In this document: positions 1 to 7,936 of the stretch, one piece after another
How positions within the stretch are numbered: the stretch's first letter is position 1
Layout: every line of letters starts with the position of its first letter
Assembly (NCBI RefSeq): GCF_028416635.1
Contig: NZ_CP114013.1
Coordinates: forward strand, 3,224,001-3,288,000
Source: Baekduia alba
Lineage (GTDB): Bacteria; Actinomycetota; Thermoleophilia; Solirubrobacterales; Solirubrobacteraceae
Direction: 5' to 3'
DNA length: 64,000 nucleotides
Position numbers and translations under genes: made by a program
Notes under the pieces: generated by a model
What the model saw: the letters and a program-made list of their open reading frames with translations, nothing else
Told to the model about the DNA's origin: nothing
Databases searched by the model: none

Positions 1-731
1 TTGTGCTCTTCGCCCGGCGGGATCTCGACCATCCCGGACAGGCCGGCCGCGGCGAGGCCGTCGAGCTGGTGCTCGGCGACGGCGCTGTCGGTCAGGCAGA
101 AGCCGCGCCCGCCCAGGCCCGGCAGGCCGGCGAGCCCGGCGCCGGCCAGCGCCAGAACGCCGCGGCCGACGAAGACGGGGTACTCGCCCGAGGCCGCGCT
201 GGCCCAGATCAGCCGCGTGCCGTCCGGCGCGGCGGCCAGCGCGCGCAGCGCGGCGTCGGCGCGGACGATGACGCCGACGTCGGCCTGCGGCAGGTGCGCG
301 TCGGCGAGCGAGGCGTACACCTCGCCACGCTCGGCGTGTAGCGCGGCGAACGCGGCGCGGTCGCGCGCCAGCGGCCGGTCGTGGCCCGCGGCGCGGGCCC
401 AGGCGACGTCGAGCGGGACGTCGAGCAGGATCGTCGTGTGGCGGCTCAGCGCGGCCTGCACGCGGCCCGACAGCACCGCGCCGCCGCCGAGCGACACCAC
501 CATGTCGGTGTCGCGCGGCGCGTCGAGCAGGTCGAGGACGACCTCCTCCTCGACCGCGCGGAACGCCGCCTCGCCGTCGCGCTCGAACACCGCGGCGATC
601 GGCTCGCCGAAGCGGGCGACGAGCAGCTCGTCGGTGTCGACGTGGTCGACCCCGCGCGCACCGGCCAGCTCACGGGCGAGGGTGGTCTTCCCCGCGCCCA
701 TGAAGCCGATGACGACGGTCAGCCGCGCCAC
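1..731 (-). CDS. aroKB: Shikimate kinase / 3-dehydroquinate synthase fusion (3' end outside window)
   Basis: Two shikimate-pathway enzymes in one reading frame. Seen: from a GTG at 731 the minus strand is open to the window edge. The N-terminal ~165 residues are a shikimate kinase, with P-loop GFMGAGKTT near residue 8 and SLGGGA in the shikimate-binding region. Without a stop the frame continues into a 3-dehydroquinate synthase N-terminus that ends at the motif PPGEEH by base 1. AroK phosphorylates shikimate and AroB makes dehydroquinate from DAHP; both are cytosolic. The GTG overlaps the aroC end by 13 nt, so translational coupling is likely. The AroB catalytic domain lies outside the window, so its integrity is unknown. 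AroK-AroB fusions are known in a few bacteria; most actinobacteria have separate genes. Confidence 0.9.
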   Translation of the reverse strand, partial: MARLTVVIGFMGAGKTTLARELAGARGVDHVDTDELLVARFGEPIAAVFERDGEAAFRAVEEEVVLDLLDAPRDTDMVVSLGGGAVLSGRVQAALSRHTTILLDVPLDVAWARAAGHDRPLARDRAAFAALHAERGEVYASLADAHLPQADVGVIVRADAALRALAAAPDGTRLIWASAASGEYPVFVGRGVLALAGAGLAGLPGLGGRGFCLTDSAVAEHQLDGLAAAGLSGMVEIPPGEEH

Positions 732-1885
732 GCGATCCGTTCGGTGTACCGCTCGACGGCCTCGCGGACGTCGTCGATGTGGTCGCCGCCGAACTTGCGC
801 CGGTAGGCGTCGGCCATCACGTAGGCCAGCATCGCCTCGCCGACGACGCCGGCCGCGGGCACGACGCAGGAGTCGGTGCGCTCGCGCAGCGCCTGCGCAG
901 GCTCGTGGGAGGCGATGTCGACCGACCGCAGCGGCTTGGTCAGCGTCGGGATCGGCTTCATCGCGACGCGCGCGACCAGCGGCAGGCCGGTCGTCATGCC
1001 GCCCTCCAGGCCGCCGGCGTGGTTGGTCTCGCGGTAGTAGCCGCGCTGCTCGTCCCAGAAGATCTCGTCGTGCGACTTGGAGCCGGGCGCGCCCGGCAGG
1101 TCGAAGCCGTCGCCGAACGCGACGCCCTTGGCGGCCTGGATCGAGCACAGCGCACCGCCGACTCGCCCGTCCAGGCGCTCCTCCCAGGAGACGTGCGAGC
1201 CGAGGCCGGGCACGAGGCCGAAGGCGATGACCTCGAAGACGCCGCCGATCGACTCGTTGGCCTTGCGCTGGATGTTGATGTGCTCGACCATCGCCTTGGA
1301 CGCGACGGGGTCCAGGCAGCGGACCTTGTCCTCGTCGACGCCCGCGAAGTCCGCGACGGTCAGCGCGGTCTCGCGCCGCTCGGCGTGCACGTCGCCGATC
1401 TGGACGACGTGGCTGCGGACCTCGACGCCGACCGCGGCCAGGAAGGCCTTGCACAGCGCCCCGCCGGCGACGCGCGCCGCCGTCTCGCGGGCGCTGGCGC
1501 GCTCCAGCACGTTGCGGACGTCGGAGAAGCGGTACTTCTGGACGCCGACGAGGTCGGCGTGGCCGGGCCGCGGCAGATGGACCTCGGGCACGTCGGCCTC
1601 GACGGGCCACGGGTTCATCCGCTCCTCCCAGTTCGCGTAGTCGCGATTGGGGACCTGCAGCGCGATCGGGCCGCCGAGCGTGCGACCGTGCCGGACGCCC
1701 GCCGTGACGTTGGCATGGTCCTTCTCGATCTTCATGCGCCCGCCACGGCCATGGCCCAGCTGCCGCCGGGCCATGTCGCGATCGATCGACTCCTGCTCGA
1801 GGGCGAGCCCCGCGGGAAGCCCCTCGACGATGGTCGTGAGGCCCGGTCCGTGGGACTCCCCTGCCGTGATCAAGTTCAGCGCCAT
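719..1885 (-). CDS. aroC: Chorismate synthase
   Basis: Converts 5-enolpyruvylshikimate-3-phosphate to chorismate with reduced FMN, the last common step of aromatic amino acid synthesis. The 388 residues match the normal family length. The N-terminus (LITAGESHGPGLTTIVEGLP) and the internal segments RPGHADL and ASARETAARVAGGA are typical of AroC and form part of the FMN and substrate sites. It starts at ATG 1885 and is followed by the overlapping aroK-aroB fusion. It also lies directly downstream of the pilus assembly genes on the same strand, a layout that places the pilus set inside the aroE-aroC neighbourhood. Confidence 0.97.
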   Translation of the reverse strand: MALNLITAGESHGPGLTTIVEGLPAGLALEQESIDRDMARRQLGHGRGGRMKIEKDHANVTAGVRHGRTLGGPIALQVPNRDYANWEERMNPWPVEADVPEVHLPRPGHADLVGVQKYRFSDVRNVLERASARETAARVAGGALCKAFLAAVGVEVRSHVVQIGDVHAERRETALTVADFAGVDEDKVRCLDPVASKAMVEHINIQRKANESIGGVFEVIAFGLVPGLGSHVSWEERLDGRVGGALCSIQAAKGVAFGDGFDLPGAPGSKSHDEIFWDEQRGYYRETNHAGGLEGGMTTGLPLVARVAMKPIPTLTKPLRSVDIASHEPAQALRERTDSCVVPAAGVVGEAMLAYVMADAYRRKFGGDHIDDVREAVERYTERIAWRG

Positions 1886-1898
1886 GCGGCGCCGAAGT

Positions 1899-2978
1899 CT
1901 ATGAGCCCGGGACGGTGAGGACGGTCGAGGTGTTGCCCACGGCCTGGCCGGCGGCGCTCTGGGCGACCGTCGAGGGCACGTTGGCGACGTCGGGGCTGGT
2001 CGCCGGGTCCTTGCGGATCAGCAGGCCGAGGCCCTTGTCGTAGTTCCAGGCCGACAGCGCGTCGGGGTCGTTGGCGACGAGCTCGCGGATGACCTCGCGG
2101 CCGGCCTTGGACTCGCGGGCGTGCGCCTTGGCGGCGACCGCCTTGGACGACGCCTTGGCCCTGCCGATGCGCTTCAGCTCCAGCTGGTACTGCACGACGC
2201 CGCCGGTGCCGCTCGACATGTCGAAGAACTCGAGGTCGCCCGGCTTGAGCGTGATCTGCTCGCAGTCGGCGGCCGACGGCTGGCACTTGCCGTCGCCGGT
2301 CGGGACGACGTCGCCGTTGATCAGGAACGTCGCGGACTTCTGGTCCTCGCTGACGCCCAGGAACACGAAGAACGGGTTGTCGGACGACGGCAGCGGCGTG
2401 AGGCGCGCGACATTGAGGTACTGCTTCTCGGCACCGGACTCGCCGAACTTCACGTCGACGCGGTAGGTGTCTTCGCTCTGCGGCTTCTTGGTGGTGTCGG
2501 TCGACCCGCTGGGCGTCGTGGTCGTCGGCGTCGTGGTCGTCGGCGCCGACGGCGTCGCGCCGCCGGTCGACGGGCCGTCCGTGGAGGAGGACGACGAAGA
2601 CGAAGACGTCTTTGACGCGCCGCCGCCGAACGCTTCGGACAGCGCACCGGCCGTGCTCTTGACGGCCTCCTTGATCTGCGCGTCGCTCAGGCGCGGCTGG
2701 TGGTGCTGGACGAACGGGTCGCGGACCTTCCCGGCCCGGGTGACCTTGCCGGCCGCCTGCTCTTCGAGGCTGACCACCTGGGCGCGCGCGGCGTCGCGGT
2801 GGTTGGCCAGGCCGTTGGCGGCGGAGGCGTCGGCGACCGCTGTCGGCGTGCTCGTGCCGGCGTCCGAGGAGCCGCCGAGGACGATCGGCACCGCGACGAG
2901 GGCGGCGACGAGCGCGACGGCCACCGGCCAGAGGCGCTTCTCGACGAGGTCGTGCAGGACGTTGCGCAGGAAGGTCAT
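1899..2978 (-). CDS. Pilus-cluster membrane protein, PilP position, function unknown
   Basis: A 359-residue single-pass protein encoded directly after pilM-pilN-pilO, the place PilP holds in proteobacterial pilus operons. Seen: a short basic N-terminus, one membrane segment at about residues 15-36, a low-complexity Ser/Thr/Pro linker (about residues 110-150), then a compact segment of about 100 residues that could be beta-rich, and an Ala/Lys-rich tail. No PilP lipobox is present and I do not recognise a catalytic motif. The stop of pilO lies only 4 nt upstream, so the gene is almost certainly co-transcribed. Inference: an envelope component of the PilMNO alignment complex, functionally PilP-like rather than a demonstrable homologue. 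Confidence 0.75.
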   Translation of the reverse strand: MTFLRNVLHDLVEKRLWPVAVALVAALVAVPIVLGGSSDAGTSTPTAVADASAANGLANHRDAARAQVVSLEEQAAGKVTRAGKVRDPFVQHHQPRLSDAQIKEAVKSTAGALSEAFGGGASKTSSSSSSSSTDGPSTGGATPSAPTTTTPTTTTPSGSTDTTKKPQSEDTYRVDVKFGESGAEKQYLNVARLTPLPSSDNPFFVFLGVSEDQKSATFLINGDVVPTGDGKCQPSAADCEQITLKPGDLEFFDMSSGTGGVVQYQLELKRIGRAKASSKAVAAKAHARESKAGREVIRELVANDPDALSAWNYDKGLGLLIRKDPATSPDVANVPSTVAQSAAGQAVGNTSTVLTVPGS

Positions 2979-2982
2979 GCTC

Positions 2983-3774
2983 TTAGTTCCCGATCAGGCT
3001 GGCGGTCGCGGTGGAGCCGGTCGTGGTGGAGGACGCGGAGCCGGTCGCCGGCGTCGTGGCGCCGGTCAGGCCCTCGTCGGCGGGCAGCAGGTAGGACGTG
3101 GCGACGACGGTCGCCTCGACGTCCGGGAAGCCGTTGGGCCCCGGCTTGAACGCCACGCCGTCGGTCGTGAGCAGGCGGCCCTTGACGCTGATGCCCTGGC
3201 CGTTGACCGTGGTCAGGTCGTCCAGCGCCTTCAGGAAGCGCTGCATGTTGAAGAACGATCCGGTGAAGTCGAACGAGAACGGCATCGTCGGGAAGCCCGC
3301 GGTGCCGACGGTGGCGCCGGGCGGGAGTGCGGCCGTCGTCGTGGCGGCGGCCGTCGTGTTGCCCGGAGCGGTGGCCGTCGTGTTGCCGTTGGCCGAGGCC
3401 ACGGCCGCGGCCGCGCCGGTGGGCGCGGCGCTGGGCGCCGCCCCGGTGCCGGTCATCTTGATCGACAGGAAGTCGACGTGGTTGGCCGCCGCGGTGTGCT
3501 GGAGCTGGTAGACGAGCGACGGCATGTCGTCGTCGACCGGCACGGCCTTGCCGAGGCGCGCCACGGTCGAGTAGTCCGACGTGTACTTCGCCTTGGCGGC
3601 GGCCGCCGTGGCGGCGCTGGCGTTCGCCGTGTCCAGGCGCGACTGCGCCGAGACGACCTGAGCCGACAGGTCTGCGGCGTCCTTGCGCTTGGGGCTGATC
3701 GCCAGGAACCAGAACGCCGCCACCAGGGCGAGCATCCCGACGACGATCAGGACGGTGCGGTCACGCGCGGTCAC
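2983..3774 (-). CDS. pilO: Type IV pilus inner-membrane protein PilO
   Basis: Part of the PilM-PilN-PilO inner-membrane platform that links the pilus motor to the fibre. The 263-residue protein has a basic N-terminus, one membrane segment at about residues 7-25 (IVVGMLALVAAFWFLAI), an Ala-rich coiled-coil stretch to about residue 70, then a PilO-type ferredoxin-like domain interrupted by an Ala/Thr/Gly-rich insert. I chose GTG 3774 because it overlaps the pilN stop as GTGA and leaves only a short N-terminus before the membrane helix. The frame is open further upstream, but that part is antisense-like noise within pilN. Confidence 0.88.
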   Translation of the reverse strand: MTARDRTVLIVVGMLALVAAFWFLAISPKRKDAADLSAQVVSAQSRLDTANASAATAAAAKAKYTSDYSTVARLGKAVPVDDDMPSLVYQLQHTAAANHVDFLSIKMTGTGAAPSAAPTGAAAAVASANGNTTATAPGNTTAAATTTAALPPGATVGTAGFPTMPFSFDFTGSFFNMQRFLKALDDLTTVNGQGISVKGRLLTTDGVAFKPGPNGFPDVEATVVATSYLLPADEGLTGATTPATGSASSTTTGSTATASLIGN

Positions 3775-4589
3775 TTGGAGGTCCCCCCGGTCGTGCTCGG
3801 AGCGGTCGTGGTGGTCGGAGCCGGGGTGGCCGTGGTCGACGGCGCCGCCGACGAGGCGGCGGTGGTGTCCGACGCGGTCGCGGTGGTGGAGCCGTTGGTC
3901 ACGGCGGCCGTCGACGACGGGGCGTTGAACCAGACGTCGACGTTGAACACCGGGTACTTGGCGTGTCCGCCGCGGCAGTCGCCGTTGGTGCCGCCGGCGG
4001 ACCCGGTCTGGGCGCCGCCCGTGCCCGAGATCTCGGCGACCTTGGTCGCGTCCTCGAGGGCGACGCGCTGGACGCCGTCGGCGAGGCGGAGGCGGGCGAG
4101 GACCTTGGAGACCGAGGCCTGGCTGGTCGTGCAGCCCTGCAGGACGATCGCCGGCGCGGTGATCGCGCCGCGCAGGGAGCCGCTCGCGCCGCCCGAGAGC
4201 GTCACGGTCGGCGACGTGGTCGCGGTCATCGACGTGACCCACGCGTTCTCGGGCAGCACGCGCGCGACTTCGCGCAGGGCGTGCGCCCAGTCGAAGCGGC
4301 TGGCGGCTAGCTGCTTGACGGTGTCGACGCGCTTGGCGCGGATGCCGGCGAACTTCGTGTAGGTCTGCAGCGACGTGGCCTTGGCCTCGGCGGCCACGGC
4401 CTGTGCCGTGACGTCGGTCAGCTTGGCCTGCTTGTCGTTCACGGACTTGCCGGAGCTGACGAAGACGCCGGCCATGACGACCAGCAGGGCCAGGGCGCCG
4501 AGCAGGATGAAAGCGCCCCCGCCGGACTTGCCGGCGGCGCCGCCGGCGCCGCGCTGCTGGTCGGACGGGATGAGGTTGACAGCCCTCAT
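3771..4589 (-). CDS. pilN: Type IV pilus inner-membrane protein PilN
   Basis: A 272-residue partner of PilM and PilO. The N-terminus MRAVNLIPSDQQR matches the conserved INLLP-type segment of PilN that docks into PilM. It is followed by a Gly-rich spacer, one membrane helix (about residues 24-46), a coiled-coil region, and a periplasmic domain (AWVTSMTATTSPTVTLSG) typical of PilN/GspL. The last ~55 residues are Ser/Thr/Ala/Pro-rich and probably disordered. The ATG overlaps the pilM stop by 4 nt (ATGA), and the stop overlaps the pilO GTG, so pilM-N-O form one translationally coupled unit. Confidence 0.92.
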   Translation of the reverse strand: MRAVNLIPSDQQRGAGGAAGKSGGGAFILLGALALLVVMAGVFVSSGKSVNDKQAKLTDVTAQAVAAEAKATSLQTYTKFAGIRAKRVDTVKQLAASRFDWAHALREVARVLPENAWVTSMTATTSPTVTLSGGASGSLRGAITAPAIVLQGCTTSQASVSKVLARLRLADGVQRVALEDATKVAEISGTGGAQTGSAGGTNGDCRGGHAKYPVFNVDVWFNAPSSTAAVTNGSTTATASDTTAASSAAPSTTATPAPTTTTAPSTTGGTSK

Positions 4590-5644
4590 GCGTGCGGGGC
4601 CTCCTCGACGGCCAGGCCGGCCGCGATCGTGAGCAGGTGGGGATCGAGCCCGTCCGGCGTGCCGTCGACGACGCCGGTCTCGACGGGCAGGCCGAGCTCG
4701 GCCGCGAGCGCGTCGTCGAAGCCGGGCACGGTGGCCGCGGCGCCGGTGAGGACGGCCCGCTGGACGCGCAGGCTCATGCCCTCCTGGGCGTGATGGAAGT
4801 CGAGCGAGTTGCGGACCTCGCCGCCGATGCGGCGGACGCCGTCGAGCAGCACGGTGCGCGCCTCCTGGGCGATCTCGTCCTGGTCTTCGGACTCGATCTC
4901 GCTGAGCGGCGTGACGAGGCCGACGTGGCGCAGCCAGCCCCGCGCATGCTCGAGCGTGAGCGCCTTGCGCTCGGCGAGCTCGACGGCGATGGCCTCGAGG
5001 CCGCCGCCGACGACGCGGGTGAACAGGCAGGTGGTGCCCTCCGCCACGGCCAGGTTGGTGAGCCCGCCGACCGACAGGTAGAGCACCGGCTCCGGCGTCT
5101 CGGTGGGCGCGGCCCGGTGCAGCGCGCGGATCATCGCGAAGGCCGAGAGGTCGATGCCCTCGGGCTTCAGGCCCGCGGCCTTGGCGGCGGCCATGACGCG
5201 CTCGATCATGTCGCGGCGGGCCGCGACGATCAGGACGCGCTGGCGACGGCCGGCGTCGGTCTCGACGATGTCGAGCAGCTGGAAGTCCAGGACCGCGCTG
5301 TCGAGCGGCATCGGGATCTGGTCCTGGGCCTGGAAGCGGATGGCCGCCTCCAGCTCCTTGCGATCCTCGAGCGGGGGAAGCTCCAGGACGCGGACGACGA
5401 TCTTCTGGTTCGCGATGCCGATGCGGACCTTCTTGTCGAGGCCCTTGTTCTCGCGGTAGAGCGAGCGGAGGGCGTCGGCGAGGGCGTCGACGTCGTTGAC
5501 CTCGCCGTCCCGGACGATGCCGGTCTCCAGCGGGGCGACGGCGGCGATCTTGACGGAGACTCGACCGTTCACCGTCACCGCCGCTGCGTGGACGGCGGAA
5601 GGCTCGATCTCGAGTCCGACGATGTGGGTTGCGCGCTTGGCCAT
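4586..5644 (-). CDS. pilM: Type IV pilus assembly actin-like ATPase PilM
   Basis: Cytoplasmic actin/FtsA-fold protein that binds the PilN N-terminus and connects to the motor ATPases. The 352 residues start with VGLEIEPSAVHAAAV (phosphate-1-like segment), continue with an FtsA-like 1C domain (ELPPLEDRKELEAAIRFQAQ) and end with the second nucleotide-binding lobe (VLTGAAATVPGFDDALA). The length fits the family. It is first in the pilM-N-O-(PilP-like) unit. About 130 nt separate it from the prepilin peptidase gene and hold short inverted repeats but no promoter I can defend. Confidence 0.95.
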   Translation of the reverse strand: MAKRATHIVGLEIEPSAVHAAAVTVNGRVSVKIAAVAPLETGIVRDGEVNDVDALADALRSLYRENKGLDKKVRIGIANQKIVVRVLELPPLEDRKELEAAIRFQAQDQIPMPLDSAVLDFQLLDIVETDAGRRQRVLIVAARRDMIERVMAAAKAAGLKPEGIDLSAFAMIRALHRAAPTETPEPVLYLSVGGLTNLAVAEGTTCLFTRVVGGGLEAIAVELAERKALTLEHARGWLRHVGLVTPLSEIESEDQDEIAQEARTVLLDGVRRIGGEVRNSLDFHHAQEGMSLRVQRAVLTGAAATVPGFDDALAAELGLPVETGVVDGTPDGLDPHLLTIAAGLAVEEAPHA

Positions 5645-5773
5645 GTTCTTGACGGTGGGTCGGCGGTTCTTGGCGGTGTCTGAAGCAGACGCCCCGACAC
5701 CCTCGGTTGTTCGTCCAACTGGACGCTCGCTTGAGGGGAGGGCGCGGTGTGGCGTCCGGTGCTCGGCGCCGCC

Positions 5774-6529
5774 CTAGAAGGTGTCGGTGTAGGAGCCGAC
5801 GAGGTCGTCGCCGACGAAGAAGGCGATCAGCGCGCCGACCGCGAGGAACGGCCCGAACGGGATCTTGGTCTTGCGCCCGGCGGTCGCGCCCTTGCGCGCG
5901 ACGACCGCGGCGCCGACGACGACGCCGAGGATCAAGGCGATGAAGATGGCCGGCGCCACGGCACGGCCCAGGTACAGGCCCAGGACGCCGACGAGCTTGA
6001 CGTCGCCCATGCCCATGCCCTTCTTGCTCAGCAGCGTGGGCAGCAGGAAGAAGATCAGCGCGGCGGCGCCGGCGGCGAGCTGCTCGGGCAGGTCACTGGG
6101 CGCCAGCAGCGCGCCGAGGGCGATCGCGAGCACGGCGGCGGGCGCGGTGAGCGCGTTGGGGATGCGCTTGACGTCGAGGTCGATGACCGCGATCGGCACG
6201 AGGAAGCTCACGAGGACGAGGCCGAGCGCCATCTGCTCGACGTCATCGTGCTTGACGGCGACGACCAACACGTACAGCGCGGCCGTGATGGCCTCGACGA
6301 CGGGATAGCGCGCGGAGATCTTCTCGCCGCACCCGCGGCAACGTCCGCGCAGGACGAGCCAGGAGAAGACCGGGATGTTGTCGTAGGCCTTGAGCTGCGT
6401 GGCGCAGCCGGGGCACTTCGAGCGGGGCTTGACCAACGACTCGCCGCGCGGGAGGCGCCAGGCGACGACGTTGAGGAACGAGCCGATGAGGAGGCCGAAC
6501 AGCGCGGCCGGTGCGAGCGCGGGAGCCAT
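5774..6529 (-). CDS. pilD: Prepilin leader peptidase / N-methyltransferase
   Basis: A polytopic aspartic protease of 251 residues that cleaves the pilin leader after Gly and methylates the new N-terminal Phe. Seen: LIGSFLNVVAWRLPRGES at the N-terminus, a zinc-binding pair of CxxC motifs (CPGC and CRGC, about residues 39-70), and the two catalytic aspartates in AVIDLDVKRIPN and GMGMGDVKL. About six to seven hydrophobic segments follow. ATG 6529 was chosen because it begins at the conserved first helix; the frame stays open upstream only as noise. Its substrates are the two pilins encoded immediately upstream on the same strand. Confidence 0.95.
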   Translation of the reverse strand: MAPALAPAALFGLLIGSFLNVVAWRLPRGESLVKPRSKCPGCATQLKAYDNIPVFSWLVLRGRCRGCGEKISARYPVVEAITAALYVLVVAVKHDDVEQMALGLVLVSFLVPIAVIDLDVKRIPNALTAPAAVLAIALGALLAPSDLPEQLAAGAAALIFFLLPTLLSKKGMGMGDVKLVGVLGLYLGRAVAPAIFIALILGVVVGAAVVARKGATAGRKTKIPFGPFLAVGALIAFFVGDDLVGSYTDTF

Positions 6530-6576
6530 ACGTCCGATGTGATCGGCAGCTGCCCCCGCGCTCTTGACGGCCGGCG

Positions 6577-6990
6577 TTACCAGGTGCCGCCGATGCAGCC
6601 CTTGGTGCCGCCAGAGCAGCCGCGCACCAGCGCACCGCCGGCAGCGCGCGAGATCGTGAACGTGCCGCCGGACTTCGACTTGGCCGTGATGAGGTAGGCC
6701 GCCGCCGAGCTGACCGCCACGTCGACCTGGCCGAGCCCGTTGCCGATCGACAGGCCCGTCGGGTCCATCAGGGCCGAGCTGCACTTGGTGTAGTCGCTGG
6801 TCGTGGCGAAGCAGGACTCGACCTGCGTCACTAGCGCGCGCGCGTTCGCCTTCGCGTTGACGTCCTGGGCCTTCTGCTCCTGGCCGAGGAAGCTCGGCAG
6901 GGCGATCGCGGCAAGGATGCCGATGATCAGGATGACGACGAGGAGCTCGATGAGCGTGAAGCCATCCTCGTCATGGATGAGGTTGTGCAA
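6577..6990 (-). CDS. Type IV pilin, copy 1
   Basis: A major or minor pilin of 137 residues. It has a 10-residue charged leader ending in DEDG, the cleavage site G|FTLIELL with the conserved Glu5, and the long hydrophobic alpha-helix that holds the fibre together. The C-terminal domain is small and has three cysteines, two of them in the RGCSGGTKGC segment, suggesting a disulfide-bonded loop. The start is TTG 6990, preceded by a good Shine-Dalgarno sequence (GGGGAGGG) 4 nt away. The 28 codons around the cleavage site are identical at DNA level to those of the second pilin. The gene sits between pilin copy 2 and pilD. Confidence 0.95.
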   Translation of the reverse strand: MHNLIHDEDGFTLIELLVVILIIGILAAIALPSFLGQEQKAQDVNAKANARALVTQVESCFATTSDYTKCSSALMDPTGLSIGNGLGQVDVAVSSAAAYLITAKSKSGGTFTISRAAGGALVRGCSGGTKGCIGGTW

Positions 6991-7055
6991 GATGCCCTCC
7001 CCGGGGCGGTCGTCTGTCAGTGCTCTGCAGCGGTCCGACGACGTCCCAGGTCAGG

Positions 7056-7064
7056 TTGCAGCAA
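7056..7064 (-). promoter_or_regulatory. Shared palindromic leader element upstream of pilin 1
   Basis: The minus strand reads GGGACTTGCTGCAA here, 66 nt before the pilin-1 TTG start. Almost the same 14-mer (GGGGCTTGCTGCAA) occurs 87 nt before pilin 2, at 7739-7747. TTGCTGCAA is a palindrome with a single central base. Both copies are followed by GGGACGTCG at different spacings. It could be an operator or part of a folded leader RNA; the sequence does not decide. Confidence 0.4.
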
Positions 7065-7170
7065 GTCCCGGTGCGTGGACGGTCCTCCGGGTTCCTCGAC
7101 CGGCATCCGCGCTTCTTTGAGGTTCAGGCAGGCGATTGGACCGATGTCCACACCGGTCCGGGAACGACTC

Positions 7171-7194
7171 GGGGCGGACCCGAAGGCCCGCCCC
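7171..7194 (-). terminator. Terminator hairpin after pilin 2
   Basis: On the minus strand a 10-bp stem (GGGGCGGGCC / GGTCCGCCCC, one G-T pair) encloses a UUCG tetraloop, 36 nt after the pilin-2 stop. The stem and the stabilising tetraloop make it a convincing intrinsic terminator or attenuator between the two pilin genes, although no strong U-run follows. Confidence 0.7.
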
Positions 7195-7229
7195 GTGATG
7201 TGCTGCGTGGTGCAGGTACTGGTGCTCGA

Positions 7230-7652
7230 CTACCAGGTCTTGTCGGAGCTGCAGCCGCCACCGCTCACGGTGTTGAGGCAGGTGCGCTTGACGACGCCGT
7301 CGGCAGCGGCCTTAGTGATCGTGAACGTGTTGGTCGACTTCGACGTGGCGACGATCACGTAGCCCAGCGCCGGGCCCGAGCCCGAAGCGGTCGCGGAGAA
7401 CGTGGTGTTGCTGATGCCCGCGTCCGTGATGGCCGTGGTGCACTTGCTGTAGTCCTGCGTGTCGGCGAAGCACGACTCGACCTGCGTGACGGCGTTGCGC
7501 GCGTCCGACTTGGCCGAGGCGTCCTGCCCCTTCTTCTGCTGGCCGAGGAAGCTCGGCAGGGCGATCGCGGCAAGGATGCCGATGATCAGGATGACGACGA
7601 GGAGCTCGATGAGCGTGAAGCCTTCGTCCTCGTTCTTGAAGCGCTGAAGCAA
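7230..7652 (-). CDS. Type IV pilin, copy 2
   Basis: A 140-residue type IV pilin. Leader MLQRFKNEDEG, cleavage before FTLIELLVV, Glu5 present, then the standard hydrophobic helix. The globular part has cysteines at VESCF, YSKCT, RTCL and GGGCSS, so one or two disulfides are likely. TTG 7652 is preceded by AGGAGGG at a proper distance. The 84 bases encoding GFTLIELL...SFLGQ are identical to pilin 1, while the rest differs clearly. A UUCG-loop terminator separates it from pilin 1, and a long leader (about 280 nt to the next gene) lies upstream, so it likely has its own promoter and probably encodes the abundant major pilin. Confidence 0.95.
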   Translation of the reverse strand: MLQRFKNEDEGFTLIELLVVILIIGILAAIALPSFLGQQKKGQDASAKSDARNAVTQVESCFADTQDYSKCTTAITDAGISNTTFSATASGSGPALGYVIVATSKSTNTFTITKAAADGVVKRTCLNTVSGGGCSSDKTW

Positions 7653-7738
7653 GACGATCCCTCCTGTGAGATCTGGTGTTTGGTCTTCACGTGCGGAGGG
7701 CCGACGTCCCTGTGGATCGCCATCCGGGGTCTAGGTCT

Positions 7739-7747
7739 TTGCAGCAA
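7739..7747 (-). promoter_or_regulatory. Shared palindromic leader element upstream of pilin 2
   Basis: Second copy of the TTGCTGCAA palindrome in context GGGGCTTGCTGCAA, 87 nt upstream of the pilin-2 start, again followed by GGGACGTCG. The remainder of 7653-7936, a 284-nt gene-free stretch, shows no ORF or RNA gene I recognise. Confidence 0.4.
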
Positions 7748-7936
7748 GCCCCGTCCGATGCCCGGTGGTCCGTCACCGCACAGTCGTGGTTGTCGGCGCG
7801 ACCCGTCCCGGCTTTCGCTCAAATGTCCGATCTCTGGACTTCTGTTCTACGGTCCGGGCCCTAGTACGACCGCGGGACCGCATGCGGCGGCGCGGCGCCG
7901 GTGCGCCGTCGTCCTGCTGCTGGGCGCCCGAGCGGA

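Noticed and set aside
7050-7080. Sigma-54 promoter upstream of pilin 1 because of TTGCT after a GCAC
   Set aside because: The spacing between the -24-like and -12-like parts is off by one, the second pilin lacks the -24 part, and this lineage is not expected to use sigma-54.
7653-7936. c-di-GMP (GEMM) riboswitch in the pilin-2 leader
   Set aside because: A few pieces (GGGACG, GCGAAAGCC) look similar, but the conserved core sequence and the P1-P2 arrangement are not present in order.
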